Shown here: positions 8,670 through 18,224 of the stretch, piece after piece
How the letters are laid out: the number at the start of each line of letters is the position of its first letter
Position numbering within the stretch: position 1 is the stretch's first letter
Source of the DNA: Pseudomonas sp. MMS21 TM103
GTDB lineage: Bacteria; Pseudomonadota; Gammaproteobacteria; Pseudomonadales; Pseudomonadaceae
NCBI RefSeq assembly: GCF_022132145.1
Contig: NZ_JAJISP010000005.1
Location: 186,001 to 250,000, forward strand
Direction: 5' to 3'
Length of the DNA: 64,000 bases
Notes under the pieces: model-generated
What the model was told of the DNA's origin: nothing
Databases searched by the model: none
Seen by the model: the letters and a program-made list of their open reading frames with translations, nothing else
Position numbers and translations under genes: made by a program

Positions 8670-8827
8670 GCCGGCGGGAACACTTGCACGGCCGGAGCGG
8701 ACAGCACCGAGATGAGCCACCCTCGACCTGGGCGAACCTGAAGTCACAGGCGCCCCCAGGATGGCAGACAGTCAAGCTCTCGGCAGCTACGGCCTGGCGA
8801 ACCGGCCCAGAGGTTGTGAAAAAACGC

Positions 8828-9832
8828 TCAGGCCCGCGCGAAGGCAGAAAAGGCCTCGAGCACCCGCTCGATGTCCTCGGCACTGACATCCAGATGCGTG
8901 ACCATGCGCAGACGCGACGCGGCCGTCAGCTTGATCCCGCGCTCGGCGCAGAAGGCCTGGAGTGCGCCGGCCTGCTCGCCGACCTGGGCATAGACCATAT
9001 TGGTCTGCACCGGCTCGACCGCGTAGCCCAACCCGCGTAGCCCGTCTGCCAGGCGTTCGGCATTGGCGTGATCCTCGACCAGGCGCGCCACCTGATGCTC
9101 CAGGGCATAGAGTCCGGCGGCAGCCAGCACGCCGGACTGGCGCATGCCGCCGCCCACCACCTTGCGCCAACGCCGCGCCTTGCCGATCAGTTCGTCGCTG
9201 CCACACAGCACCGACCCCACAGGCGCGCCCAGACCCTTGGACAAACAGACCGAAACCGAATCGAAGTGCCGGGTGATGTCCCTGGCCGGCACGCCCTGCC
9301 TGACCGCCGCGTTGTACAGCCGCGCGCCGTCCAGGTGCAGGGCCAGGCCACGCCTGCGGGTCAGCTCGCGGGCAGCGGCCAGATAAGTCAACGGCAGGAC
9401 CTTGCCCTGCATGGTGTTCTCCAGCGCCAGCAGGCGAGTGCGAGCGAAGTGGAAGTCGTCCTGCTTGATTGCCGCCTCGACCTTGGCCAGGTCCAGCGAG
9501 CCATCCGCTTCGCCCTCGATCGGCTGCGGCTGGATCGAGCCCAGCACTGCGGCGCCGCCGCCTTCGTATTTATAGGTGTGCGCCTGCTGGCCGACGATGT
9601 ATTCGTCGCCGCGCTCGCAATGGGCCATCAGGCCGAGCAGGTTGCTCATGGTGCCGGTCGGCACGAACAGTGCGCGGGCAAAGCCCAGTTCGGCCGCCAG
9701 GTACTGCTCCAGGCGGTTGACCGTGGGATCCTCGCCGTAGACGTCATCGCCCAGTTCGGCCGCCAGCATGGCCTCGCGCATGCCCGAGGTTGGCTGGGTT
9801 ACGGTATCGCTGCGCAAGTCGATGACGGGCAT
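8828..9832 (-). CDS. ltaE: Low-specificity L-threonine aldolase
   Basis: This PLP enzyme of fold type I cleaves L-threonine and allo-threonine to glycine and acetaldehyde. The 334 residues begin IDLRSDTVTQPT, the family opening. They contain FVPTGTMSNL, an ALENT segment, LHLDGARLYNAAV (PLP-ring aspartate) and the Schiff-base lysine in VCLSKGLGAPVGS. The length is typical. It is transcribed alone; 8670-8827 and 9833-10063 hold no gene I can support. Confidence 0.93.
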   Translation of the reverse strand: MPVIDLRSDTVTQPTSGMREAMLAAELGDDVYGEDPTVNRLEQYLAAELGFARALFVPTGTMSNLLGLMAHCERGDEYIVGQQAHTYKYEGGGAAVLGSIQPQPIEGEADGSLDLAKVEAAIKQDDFHFARTRLLALENTMQGKVLPLTYLAAARELTRRRGLALHLDGARLYNAAVRQGVPARDITRHFDSVSVCLSKGLGAPVGSVLCGSDELIGKARRWRKVVGGGMRQSGVLAAAGLYALEHQVARLVEDHANAERLADGLRGLGYAVEPVQTNMVYAQVGEQAGALQAFCAERGIKLTAASRLRMVTHLDVSAEDIERVLEAFSAFARA

Positions 9833-10063
9833 GGAGGGTTCCTTGAAGTGACGAAAAAACCGATGCTAAGGCGCCGGTGACGGGCACACAAGGTACAGTT
9901 CTGCGGGAACAGTCGCAGACCTTGCGCAGGCACCCAGGGTCGGTAAATGAGCGCTCAGAGGCGCTGAACATCGCGAGTGCCGGCGCGAGACTGTCTCCAG
10001 CCGTTCATCACAAAGCGCGCCACGCCGCAGCGGGCGCAGTAGACGAGCGCCTTTCACCGCCGC

Positions 10064-11080
10064 TCAGGCCAGCTGCACGTCTTCGGCGGGGGCGACGAGG
10101 ATGGCGGCACGCAGACCGTTTTTCACCTTGGGGTTGGGGAAGATGATCCGCGCACCCGGCTCTTCCACGACCCAGCGAGTGCCGGCCAGATCCTCGGCAA
10201 GCAGGTAGCCGACCGGCAGCTGGCTGAAGTTTTCCACATCCGCCGGCAGGTGCAGCTTGAAGGTATCGCTGTGCTTGATGATTTCCCGCGCCACGGCGAA
10301 CAATTGCAGCCCGTCCAGCTCGGTGCCTGGCTGCCCTGGCTCCGGTTCGCAGCCGGCGATGATGTGCTGCAGACGCTCTTCGAGCCGCCCCAGATTGACC
10401 CCCTGGTTCTGGCCAAAGGCACGCGCCTTGCCCAACTCCAGGGTGAACGACTCCGCCCCCAGTTGCGTGTAGGTGTAGGCACTGAAGGTGATCGAGCTCT
10501 TGTTGTGCAGCAGCACCGCCTCGATCCCCGCGGCATTCAGCCGGGCCAGCTCACGCAGGCTGCGCGGTCGACCCTCCTGCCAGGGATAGAGGGCGAACTG
10601 CTCGATTTTGGAGGCGCGGATCGCGGTATGCAGGTCGTAGTGCAGGCGCGTGCGCTCGGGCTTGCTGAAGAATGTGGCGGCCAGGTGTTCAAGATCGCAG
10701 GCACGCATGGCCTCGGCCCCGGCATGCTGTTCGTGCTGGCCGTTGAACAGGCGATTGATGTCCTGCTCGATATAGCGCTCGCCGCGGCGGATCGCCGGCG
10801 GGTTGCCGAACAGGAAGAGGATTCGTGCGCGCGGCTTCAGCTCGCCACGGGCAATGGCGTGCAGCAGGCGGTCGAGCAATTCGATGGGGGCGGTTTCATT
10901 GCCGTGGATGCCGGCCGAGAGCAGCAGATCCAGGCCGTTATCACTGGCCGCTGGCGGCGTCACTTCCAGCGCACCCTCGGCCAGCCAGCGCATGCGCGCG
11001 CCCTCGGGCGTCAGCTGGATCTTCGCTGCCGGTTCGTGGCCGGCCAGGGTCAATTCAAGCAGTTTGCCGAGGGCAAGCAT
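10064..11080 (-). CDS. astE: Succinylglutamate desuccinylase
   Basis: AstE (AruE) hydrolyses N-succinylglutamate to glutamate and succinate, the last step of the AST arginine pathway. The 338-residue protein has the zinc carboxypeptidase-like fold: SAGIHGNETAPIELLDR supplies H-x-x-E and LHYDLHTAIR the third ligand. I placed the start at 11080 (MLALGKLLELTL) because GAGG sits 8 bases upstream and the longer frame upstream is not conserved-looking. It is the last gene of the aruC-F-G-D-B-orf-E unit. Confidence 0.93.
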   Translation of the reverse strand: MLALGKLLELTLAGHEPAAKIQLTPEGARMRWLAEGALEVTPPAASDNGLDLLLSAGIHGNETAPIELLDRLLHAIARGELKPRARILFLFGNPPAIRRGERYIEQDINRLFNGQHEQHAGAEAMRACDLEHLAATFFSKPERTRLHYDLHTAIRASKIEQFALYPWQEGRPRSLRELARLNAAGIEAVLLHNKSSITFSAYTYTQLGAESFTLELGKARAFGQNQGVNLGRLEERLQHIIAGCEPEPGQPGTELDGLQLFAVAREIIKHSDTFKLHLPADVENFSQLPVGYLLAEDLAGTRWVVEEPGARIIFPNPKVKNGLRAAILVAPAEDVQLA

Positions 11081-11090
11081 AGGAGTTACC

Positions 11091-11375
11091 TCAATCGTGA
11101 TTGCAGTCAGGGCCGTGCACGTGCTCGTCGTCGCCAAGCTCGGCCGCTTCCATCTCCAGCTCCAGGCTGACCAGATTGGTGGCCAGCGGACGCAGCAGCA
11201 GATTCGCGTACTCGCTGTCACCCTCCGCCACGTCCACGCCGATCATCAACTGACCGTTACCCACCTGCTGAAACCAGACTTCCTTGCCCTGCCACATCAC
11301 CGCAAAGCGCGTGCAGGTCGTTTCCAGCTGGGTGCCATCTTCATCTTCGAGGATCAGTTGCAGGACATCGGACAT
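11091..11375 (-). CDS. Small conserved protein of the aru operon (PA0900-like)
   Basis: A 94-residue acidic protein beginning MSDVLQLILEDEDGTQLETT and ending in a His/Asp/Cys-rich tail (DDEHVHGPDCNHD) that could bind metal. The same small gene lies between aruB and aruE in P. aeruginosa and is sometimes labelled topoisomerase II, a name for which I see no support. It starts 80 bp after astB and ends 10 bp before astE. Function unknown; co-transcription suggests a role with AstE, perhaps zinc delivery, but that is speculation. Confidence 0.8.
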   Translation of the reverse strand: MSDVLQLILEDEDGTQLETTCTRFAVMWQGKEVWFQQVGNGQLMIGVDVAEGDSEYANLLLRPLATNLVSLELEMEAAELGDDEHVHGPDCNHD

Positions 11376-11455
11376 TATTCAAAGCTCCACGCTATAAGCC
11401 ACAAGCAGCAAGTTTAGAACGCCAAGCGTGCGCTTGAGGCTGGTCGCTTGCCTGC

Positions 11456-12802
11456 TCAGTTCAATTGGAAAGGATAAACCGCGCCCAGTTTAAGGATCTG
11501 GGTCAATTCATCCAATGCCGTGCGGCATTCAATCAGCAATTGCGGATCGGCCAATTCGTTCTCGCTGAGGCTGTCGCGGTAGTGCTTGTCGACCCAGACG
11601 TTGAGCGTGTCGTACAGCTGCGGGGTCATGATCACCCCCGGGTTCACCGCCGCCAGCTCATTGTCCTTGAGCGCCACGCGCAGACGCAGGCAGGCCGGGC
11701 CGCCACCGTTCTGCATGCTTTGCTTGAGATCGAACACCTTGATCTCGCGAATCGGCCCGCTGCCGCTGGTGAGCTGCTGCAGGTAATTCCACACATTGGC
11801 GTTGTTGCGGCACTCCTCCGGCACGATCAGCAACATGCCGCCAGCGGCGCGTGACAACAGCTGGCTGTTGAACAGGTAGGACTTCACCGCATCCTCGACC
11901 GTGACAGCATCGCGCGGTACGCACACCGCCTGCAGGTTGCCGCCCCGACGAGCGAGTTTGTCGCCCAGCTCGGCCAGCACCTTGTCGGTCTCGAGGAAGG
12001 CGTCCTGGTGATAGAACAGCACTTCGCCGTTACCCACCGCGATCACGTCGTTGTGGAATACACCCTGATCGATCACCGCCGGGTTCTGCTGAGCATAGAC
12101 CACCCCGGCCTCGCTCAACCCGTGCAGGCGCACCACGGCCTGCGAGGCTTCCAGGGTCTGCCGCGCCGGGTAGCGTTGCGGCGCCGGGTAGCGGCTGTCG
12201 AAGGCGCTGCGACCGAACACGAAGAACTCCACCCCGGCTTCGCCGTAACCGTTACAGAAGCGCGTGTGGTTGGCCGCGCCCTCGTCGCCGAACTGGGTGA
12301 CCGCCGGCAGCGCCGGGTGATGGGCGAAATGCTGCTGGTTGGCGAACATGGCGCCGAGCACGCGGCTGGTGGTCGGGTGCTCGATGCTGCGGTGAAACTT
12401 GCAATTGAGGTTGGCAGCGGTGAAGTGCACCCGGCCATCGGCCGTATCGGCGCTGGGGCTGACGGTGCAGGCGTTGGCCGTCCACATGCTCGAGGCCGAG
12501 CAACTGGCGACCAGCAGCGGCATGGCTTCTTTTGCCGCCCGCTGGATGACCTGGGCATCGCTGCCGGTAAAGCCGAGGCGGCGCAGCACCGCGACATCCG
12601 GACGCTCCTGCGGAGCCAGCACGCCCTGCTTGAAGCCCATCTCCATCAGCGCCTTCATTTTCGCCAGACCTTGCTTGGCGGCCTCTTTCGGGTTGGAGGC
12701 GGCCTGACTGTTGCTCTGCGAAGCGACGTTGCCGTAGGACAGGCCACCGTAGTTGTGGGTCGGGCCGACCAAACCGTCGAAATTCATCTCATACGCGGAC
12801 AT
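11456..12802 (-). CDS. astB: N-succinylarginine dihydrolase
   Basis: AstB (AruB) converts N2-succinylarginine to N2-succinylornithine, releasing CO2 and two ammonia. The 448 residues start MSAYEMNFDGLVGPTHNYGG, the family signature. They include TANACTVSPSADTADGRVHFT, HHDVI-type (FHNDVIAVGN) and NGGGPACLRLRV carrying the catalytic cysteine. The start codon overlaps the astD stop (TAATG), so the two are translationally coupled. Confidence 0.96.
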   Translation of the reverse strand: MSAYEMNFDGLVGPTHNYGGLSYGNVASQSNSQAASNPKEAAKQGLAKMKALMEMGFKQGVLAPQERPDVAVLRRLGFTGSDAQVIQRAAKEAMPLLVASCSASSMWTANACTVSPSADTADGRVHFTAANLNCKFHRSIEHPTTSRVLGAMFANQQHFAHHPALPAVTQFGDEGAANHTRFCNGYGEAGVEFFVFGRSAFDSRYPAPQRYPARQTLEASQAVVRLHGLSEAGVVYAQQNPAVIDQGVFHNDVIAVGNGEVLFYHQDAFLETDKVLAELGDKLARRGGNLQAVCVPRDAVTVEDAVKSYLFNSQLLSRAAGGMLLIVPEECRNNANVWNYLQQLTSGSGPIREIKVFDLKQSMQNGGGPACLRLRVALKDNELAAVNPGVIMTPQLYDTLNVWVDKHYRDSLSENELADPQLLIECRTALDELTQILKLGAVYPFQLN

Positions 12803-14265
12803 TACAGGCTTACTCCTGGGGTCAGGGTGGCGGGCAGGCTCAGGCTTTCACATTCCAGCGAGGCCACCGGATAGGCGCAGTAGTCTGCCGCGTAGTAAGC
12901 ACTGGCGCGGTGGTTGCCGGATGCACCGATGCCACCGAACGGCGCCGTGCTGGCGGCGCCGGTCAGCTGCTTGTTCCAGTTGACGATGCCGGCGCGGCTG
13001 TGTAGCCAGAACTGCTTGTATCGCGCGCTGGAGTCCGACAGCAAACCGGCGGCCAGACCGAACTGGGTGTTATTGGCCTCGGCGATCGCGCCTTCGAAAT
13101 CGGCATAGCGGATGACCTGCAGCAGCGGGCCGAAGAACTCTTCGTCCGCTCGCTCGGCCACCGCGGTCACATCGATAATGCCTGGAGTGAGCAAGGCGGC
13201 GCCGGGCAGCGGCTGGGTCATCGCCAGCAGCGCCGTGGCCCCCTTGCCGAGCAACTGCTGCTGGGCCTGCAGCAGGTGTTCAGCTGCCGCCAGGGAAATC
13301 ACCGAGCCCATGAAGGGGGCCGGCTGGTCGTCATAACGGCCGACCTTGAGCTGCCCGGCGACCTGAACCAGGCGCGCGAGCAAGGCATCGCCCCACTCGC
13401 CCAGCGGCACCAGCAGACGCCGCGCGCAGGTGCAACGCTGGCCGGCGGAGATGAAGGCCGACTGCACGATGGTGTACACCGCCGCATCGACATCGGCGAC
13501 CTGATCGACGATCAGCGGGTTGTTGCCGCCCATTTCCAGGGCGAGGATCTTGTCCGGGCGTCCGGCGAACTGGCTGTGCAGCAGATTGCCGGTACGGCTT
13601 GAGCCGGTGAAGAACAAGCCGTCGATGCCGGGATTGCCGGCCAGGGCCACGCCGGTTTCCCGCGCGCCCTGCAGCAGGTTGAGCACGCCCGCCGGCAGAC
13701 CGGCTTCGATCCAGCACTTGAGCGTCAGTTCGGCGACTTTCGGCGTCAACTCGCTGGGTTTGAACAGCACGCAGTTGCCCGCCAGCAACGCCGGCACTAT
13801 ATGGCCGTTGGGCAGGTGACCAGGGAAGTTGTAGGGGCCGAACACCGCCACCACGCCATGCGGCTTGTGCCGCAGCACCGCGGTGGCGTCGCCCAGCGGG
13901 CCACTCTTCTCGCCGGTGCGTTCGCGATAGCTTTGGATCGAGATGGCGACCTTGTTGGCCATGCTGGTCACCTCGGTGGCCGACTCCCACAGCGGCTTGC
14001 CGGTTTCCTCGCCAATCGCCTGAGCCAGCTCGTCGGCATGCGCCTTGAGGGCCACGGCGAAGCGCTCCAGCACGGCGATGCGCCCGTCCAGGGAGTACGC
14101 AGCCCAGCCTGGGAATGCCGCGCGGGCGGCCTGCACGGCCGCCTCGACCTGGGCGGCAGAAGCCGCCTGGCCACGCCAGACCACGGCCTGAGTGACCGGA
14201 TTCAACGATTCCAGGGCTTCGCCCTGACCAAGCTGCCAGCTACCGGCGATGTAATGAGTGCTCAT
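12802..14265 (-). CDS. astD: N-succinylglutamate 5-semialdehyde dehydrogenase
   Basis: AstD (AruD) oxidises succinylglutamate semialdehyde to succinylglutamate with NAD. The 487 residues show the aldehyde dehydrogenase fold: PYNFPGHLPNGHIVPALLAG, FKPSELTP, FFTGSSRTG (NAD), LEMGGNNPLIV with the general-base glutamate, and FISAGQRCTCARRL with the catalytic cysteine. Length and motifs are normal. It follows aruG by 96 bp and overlaps astB by one base. Confidence 0.96.
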   Translation of the reverse strand: MSTHYIAGSWQLGQGEALESLNPVTQAVVWRGQAASAAQVEAAVQAARAAFPGWAAYSLDGRIAVLERFAVALKAHADELAQAIGEETGKPLWESATEVTSMANKVAISIQSYRERTGEKSGPLGDATAVLRHKPHGVVAVFGPYNFPGHLPNGHIVPALLAGNCVLFKPSELTPKVAELTLKCWIEAGLPAGVLNLLQGARETGVALAGNPGIDGLFFTGSSRTGNLLHSQFAGRPDKILALEMGGNNPLIVDQVADVDAAVYTIVQSAFISAGQRCTCARRLLVPLGEWGDALLARLVQVAGQLKVGRYDDQPAPFMGSVISLAAAEHLLQAQQQLLGKGATALLAMTQPLPGAALLTPGIIDVTAVAERADEEFFGPLLQVIRYADFEGAIAEANNTQFGLAAGLLSDSSARYKQFWLHSRAGIVNWNKQLTGAASTAPFGGIGASGNHRASAYYAADYCAYPVASLECESLSLPATLTPGVSL

Positions 14266-14361
14266 CTTGTTGTATCACTCCCAGCAATTTCATGACCGGC
14301 GTTGCGCCGGGTGCACTATTCGAGCGAACGGCCCGGATCAGCTCCAGGCGGTTCGGGGTAT

Positions 14362-15378
14362 TCAGCCGCGGGCCGACAGCGGTACCGCTCTGACCTGATC
14401 ACCAACCGACAACTGCAAACGCTTGGCGGTCAACGGATCGACCACCAGGGTGCCGGCGGCCAGGCGGGCGGCGCCGACGGTAATACGGCAGTCTTCGCGC
14501 TTGCGGTTGTGAATCAGGAAGCTGGTGGCGTCATCGCCGGGCGTGCCGATGGCCAGTACCAGTGCCTGACTGTCGCGCACCGCACGGATTTTCGCGGTTT
14601 CAGCCTCGATGGCCGGGCCGGCGTCGAAGATGTCGACATAGCCCTGGTAACTGAAGCCTTCGCCCTTGAGCATGGCCAGCGCCGGCTCGGTATCCGGGTG
14701 AACACGGCCGATGATGTTGCGCGCATCTTCGGAGAGAAAGCAGGTGTAGAGCGGGAACTTGGGCATCAACTCGGCGATGAAGGCCTTGTTGCCGACCCCG
14801 GTCAGGTAGTCCGCCTGGCTGAACTCCATCTTGAAGAAGTGTCGCCCCAGGCTTTCCCAGAACGGCGAGCGCCCCTGTTCGTCTGACATGCCGCGCATCT
14901 CGGCGATCACCTTGTCGCCGAACAACTCGCGGAACTCGGCGATGAACAGCATGCGCGCCTTGGACAACAGACGACCATTGAGCCCCGTGCGGTGATCGGC
15001 ACGCAGAAACAGCGAGCACAGCTCGGAGTTGCCGGTCAGGTCGTTGGCCAGAAACAGGGTGGGAATCTGCCGGTGAATATTCAGTTCCTGCGAGGCGCTG
15101 ACGGTCAGCCCCACACGGTAGTTGTACCAGGGCTCACGCATACCGACCGCGCCGGCCACGGCGGAAATACCCACCACCTGGCCCGCGTCGTTCTCCAGCA
15201 CGAACAGATAGTCGGCATCGGCACGTTCGGCCTTGCCGGTGAAGGTCTTCTCCGCCCAGCCGACGCGGTGCGCCAGGCGCTCCTCGTTGGCTGGCAGGGT
15301 GGTCAAGCCGGCGCCGGTAGTGCGCGCCAGATCAATCAGGGCCGGAAGATCGGCTGTGCGAACGGGACGAACGATCAT
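14362..15378 (-). CDS. aruG: Arginine N-succinyltransferase, beta subunit
   Basis: Pseudomonads encode arginine succinyltransferase, the first AST enzyme, as two homologous subunits. This 338-residue chain (MIVRPVRTADLPALIDLA) has the GNAT-related AstA fold. It includes NIHRQIPTLFLANDLTGNSELCSLFL, FGDKVIAEMRGMSDEQGRSPFW and VHPDTEPALAMLKGEGF. It starts 11 bp after aruF and is clearly its paralogue. Confidence 0.93.
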   Translation of the reverse strand: MIVRPVRTADLPALIDLARTTGAGLTTLPANEERLAHRVGWAEKTFTGKAERADADYLFVLENDAGQVVGISAVAGAVGMREPWYNYRVGLTVSASQELNIHRQIPTLFLANDLTGNSELCSLFLRADHRTGLNGRLLSKARMLFIAEFRELFGDKVIAEMRGMSDEQGRSPFWESLGRHFFKMEFSQADYLTGVGNKAFIAELMPKFPLYTCFLSEDARNIIGRVHPDTEPALAMLKGEGFSYQGYVDIFDAGPAIEAETAKIRAVRDSQALVLAIGTPGDDATSFLIHNRKREDCRITVGAARLAAGTLVVDPLTAKRLQLSVGDQVRAVPLSARG

Positions 15379-15389
15379 GCGCTAACTCC

Positions 15390-16406
15390 TTAAACCGCAA
15401 CCAGACGCACGCTGGCGCCCTCGCCGACGCCGAGGGCTTCGGCAGCTTCAAGACTGAGGGTGACCGGCTTGCCAGGCACCCAATCCAGATCCGCGACAAT
15501 CGCGCGGAAGTCCTGCAGCAGGCCATTGCTGACCAGATACGGACGCCCTCCCTGGATCGGCTCGCCGATCCTGACCGGCACCACGCGGCTCTGGGCAATG
15601 GAGCGAATCCCCGAGGTCCGTGCATGCAAGGTCGGCCCGCCGTCGAAAATATCGATGTAATGGTCGGTCTCGAAGCCTTCGCGCATCAGGATGTCGAAGG
15701 TCACCTGCGCCCGCGGATGCACCTGACCCATGGCCTCCTGCGCTGCATCGGGCAGCAACGGCACGTAGATCGGGTAATGCGGCATCAATTCGGCGAGAAA
15801 GGTCCGGCTCTTCAAGCCGCACAGGCGCTCGGCCTCGGCGTAATTCATGTCGAAGAAATTGCGCCCCACGGCATCCCAGAACGGCGAATCGCCGTGCTCG
15901 TCGCTGTGGCCGACAATCTCCACCACCACCGCATCGGCGAAGCGCTCCGGATGATTGGCGACGAACAACAAGCGCGCCCGCGAGTTCAGCTCGGACCAGA
16001 TGCTGCCCACCAACGGCCGCTCGACGTAAAAACTGGTCAGCAGGCTGTTACCGGTCAGGTCATGGCACAGCGAGAGCACATGGATCTTGTTGTGGATCTT
16101 CAGCTCACGGGAGTTGTGCACGAAGGTTTCATTGCGAAAGCTGTAGAAGGGTTCGGAATAGCCGGCCGAGGCGACAATCCCGGAGCAGCCGAGCAGGTGT
16201 CCGCTGTCGCTGTCTTCGAGGACGAAGAAATAGCTCTCTTCGCCATTGAAGCTCACCTCGGCGGCCAGCGAGGCCTCCGACGCCGCGATCTTGTCGCGCA
16301 GGCGACCGGCATCATCCGGCAGCGAAGTCACACCAACCGGGCTGTCCGCGGCGAGACGCTGCACTTCATTCAGGTCGGCCATTTGCGCGGGGCGCATCAC
16401 CAGCAT
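15390..16406 (-). CDS. aruF: Arginine/ornithine N-succinyltransferase, alpha subunit
   Basis: This 338-residue paralogue of aruG begins MLVMRPAQMADLNEVQRLA. It shows the same framework: KIHVLSLCHDLTGNSLLTSFYVE, EIVGHSDEHGDSPFWDAVGRNFF and HPRAQVTFDILMREGFE. In P. aeruginosa the alpha and beta subunits together transfer succinyl from succinyl-CoA to arginine, and ornithine is also accepted. It is separated from aruC by 181 bp that contain two hairpins, the largest gap within the operon. Confidence 0.93.
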   Translation of the reverse strand: MLVMRPAQMADLNEVQRLAADSPVGVTSLPDDAGRLRDKIAASEASLAAEVSFNGEESYFFVLEDSDSGHLLGCSGIVASAGYSEPFYSFRNETFVHNSRELKIHNKIHVLSLCHDLTGNSLLTSFYVERPLVGSIWSELNSRARLLFVANHPERFADAVVVEIVGHSDEHGDSPFWDAVGRNFFDMNYAEAERLCGLKSRTFLAELMPHYPIYVPLLPDAAQEAMGQVHPRAQVTFDILMREGFETDHYIDIFDGGPTLHARTSGIRSIAQSRVVPVRIGEPIQGGRPYLVSNGLLQDFRAIVADLDWVPGKPVTLSLEAAEALGVGEGASVRLVAV

Positions 16407-16516
16407 GGTGTCACTCCTTTCTCAATAAAAATCCCAGGCCGCTCAGCGCGAACCGCCTGGAAAAACCGTAACCCGAAGGCCACAGCACACACGGAGACAG
16501 TCATCCCTGGAAAGTA

Positions 16517-16573
16517 GCTCGGCTTATCCATAAGCCGAGCAAGCGCAGCCGTGGCGACCGCAAGGGGGTCGCC
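16517..16573 (-). other. Two hairpins in the aruC-aruF spacer
   Basis: A perfect 10-bp stem (GCTCGGCTTA, 16517-16526, pairing with 16531-16540) and a second stem of seven pairs (GGCGACC with GGTCGCC, 16554-16573) lie just after aruC. No U run follows either, so they look more like transcript-processing or stabilising structures than full terminators. They could raise aruC transcript levels over the distal genes. Confidence 0.4.
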
Positions 16574-16587
16574 GCCGGACTGTCGAC

Positions 16588-17808
16588 TCAGGCTTGCGTC
16601 AGCTGGACCAGCGCACGCTCGAAGCGGGCCAGGCCTTCTTCGATATCAACATCTTCCACCACCAGGCTCGGGGCGAAACGCACCACGTCGGGACCGGCTT
16701 GCAGCACCATCACGCCTTGCGCCACGGCGGCATCGAGAATCACCTTGGCCTTGCCTTTCCAGGCATCGGTCAGTACCGCGCCGATCAACAGACCGAGGCC
16801 GCGCACCTGACTGAACACGCCGTACTGCTCACCGAGCCGCTCCAGCGTGGTCGTGAAGCGCTGCTGCTTGGCTTTCACCCCAGCCAGCACTTGCGGGGTG
16901 TTGATCACGTCGATCACCGCCTCGGCCACCGCACAGGCCAGCGGGTTGCCGCCGTAGGTGGTGCCATGGGTGCCAACCACCAGGTGCTTGGCCAGCGCCT
17001 CGGTGGTGAGCATGGCGCCGATCGGGAAACCACCGCCCAGGCTCTTGGCGCTGGAGAGGATGTCCGGTGTCACGCCGAAATGCTGGTAGGCGAACAGCGA
17101 GCCGCTGCGGCCCATGCCGGTCTGCACTTCGTCGAAGATCAGCATCGCATCGTGCTGGTCGCACAGCTCGCGGGCCGCCTGCAGGTAGGCCAGGTCGGCC
17201 GGCAATACGCCGCCCTCACCCTGAATCGGCTCCAGCACCACGGCGCAGGTCTTGGCGGAAACCGCGGCTTTCAGCGCCTCGATATCGTTGTACGGCACAT
17301 GGCTGATGCCCTGGATCTTCGGCCCGAAACCATCGGAATACTTGGGTTGCCCGCCAACACTCACGGTAAACAGGGTGCGCCCGTGAAAACTGTTGGTCGC
17401 CGAGATGATTTCGTACTTCTCTTCGCCGAACTTGTCGAACGCCACCCGCCGGGCCAGCTTGAAGGCGGCCTCGTTGGCTTCGGCGCCGGAGTTGCAGAAG
17501 AACACCCGCTCGGCAAAGGTGGCGTCGACCAGCTTGTGCGCTAGGCGCAGGGCCGGCTCGTTGGTGAACACGTTGGAAATGTGCCACAGGGTGTTGGCCT
17601 GCTCGGTCAACGCGGCGACCAGGGCCGGATGGCAATGGCCCAGGGCATTCACGGCGATGCCGCCGGTGAAGTCGATCAGCTCGCGACCACTTTGATCCCA
17701 GACTCGGGAACCCGCGCCGCGCACCGGAATGAAGCTGGCCGGGGCGTAGTTGGGAACCATGACTTGGTCGAAATCGGCGCGTTGCACCGGATCGTGCTGA
17801 ACGGACAT
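16588..17808 (-). CDS. aruC: Succinylornithine/acetylornithine aminotransferase
   Basis: AruC (AstC) transaminates succinylornithine to succinylglutamate semialdehyde and can also serve arginine synthesis (ArgD activity). The 406 residues show class III PLP aminotransferase features: FCNSGAEANEAAFKLARR, HGRTLFTVSVGGQPKY, EPIQGEGGV, LIFDEVQTGMGRSG and the PLP lysine in SSAKSLGGGFPIGAM. The start at 17808 (MSVQHDPVQR) has AGGAG at good spacing. It opens the aru operon, and two ArgR-like half-sites lie 80-146 bp upstream. Confidence 0.95.
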   Translation of the reverse strand: MSVQHDPVQRADFDQVMVPNYAPASFIPVRGAGSRVWDQSGRELIDFTGGIAVNALGHCHPALVAALTEQANTLWHISNVFTNEPALRLAHKLVDATFAERVFFCNSGAEANEAAFKLARRVAFDKFGEEKYEIISATNSFHGRTLFTVSVGGQPKYSDGFGPKIQGISHVPYNDIEALKAAVSAKTCAVVLEPIQGEGGVLPADLAYLQAARELCDQHDAMLIFDEVQTGMGRSGSLFAYQHFGVTPDILSSAKSLGGGFPIGAMLTTEALAKHLVVGTHGTTYGGNPLACAVAEAVIDVINTPQVLAGVKAKQQRFTTTLERLGEQYGVFSQVRGLGLLIGAVLTDAWKGKAKVILDAAVAQGVMVLQAGPDVVRFAPSLVVEDVDIEEGLARFERALVQLTQA

Positions 17809-17887
17809 CGGAACTCTCCTGACGAGTAACACCTGCATTGAATGGCAGGCGATGGGAAGGATTGTAGGGATTGATTCGGGCCTGGCA

Positions 17888-17954
17888 TTGCCGCCATGCG
17901 ACAACTTCTTATAGCGCCAACCCGAGGAAAACCGCAGCTTTCGCAAATGCGACA
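17888..17954 (-). promoter_or_regulatory. Two ArgR-type half-sites upstream of aruC
   Basis: On the minus strand, TGTCGC-N8-AA occurs at 17903-17888 and again at 17954-17939. Both match the P. aeruginosa ArgR half-site consensus that I know (TGTCGC, eight bases, AA). They are direct repeats 51 bp apart, about five helical turns, in front of aruC. This is where arginine-responsive activation of the aru operon would be expected. The rest of 17809-18224 shows no gene. Confidence 0.65.
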
Positions 17955-18224
17955 GAAAGCGTCGGGAAGGCGCAGTTTAAATGCTGTTCGCCCCACACGC
18001 GTACAACTTGCGCAATTTCCCCACAAGCTGACCGACCAGTTTTTGCACCTGATTCAACGCAGCGCGGGCCAACAGGTCGGTGAAAAAGGGAGCGTTGCAA
18101 AGGCCAGGCGGGGAATCAGCCAGGCAAGCGGCCTGGACTGGCACGTAGCGGGCGAGCGGCACATGAGCATGAATCGTTGCACCCGCCGATGGCCGTGAGC
18201 GCGCAGCCGTGTTTCAACGGCCTG

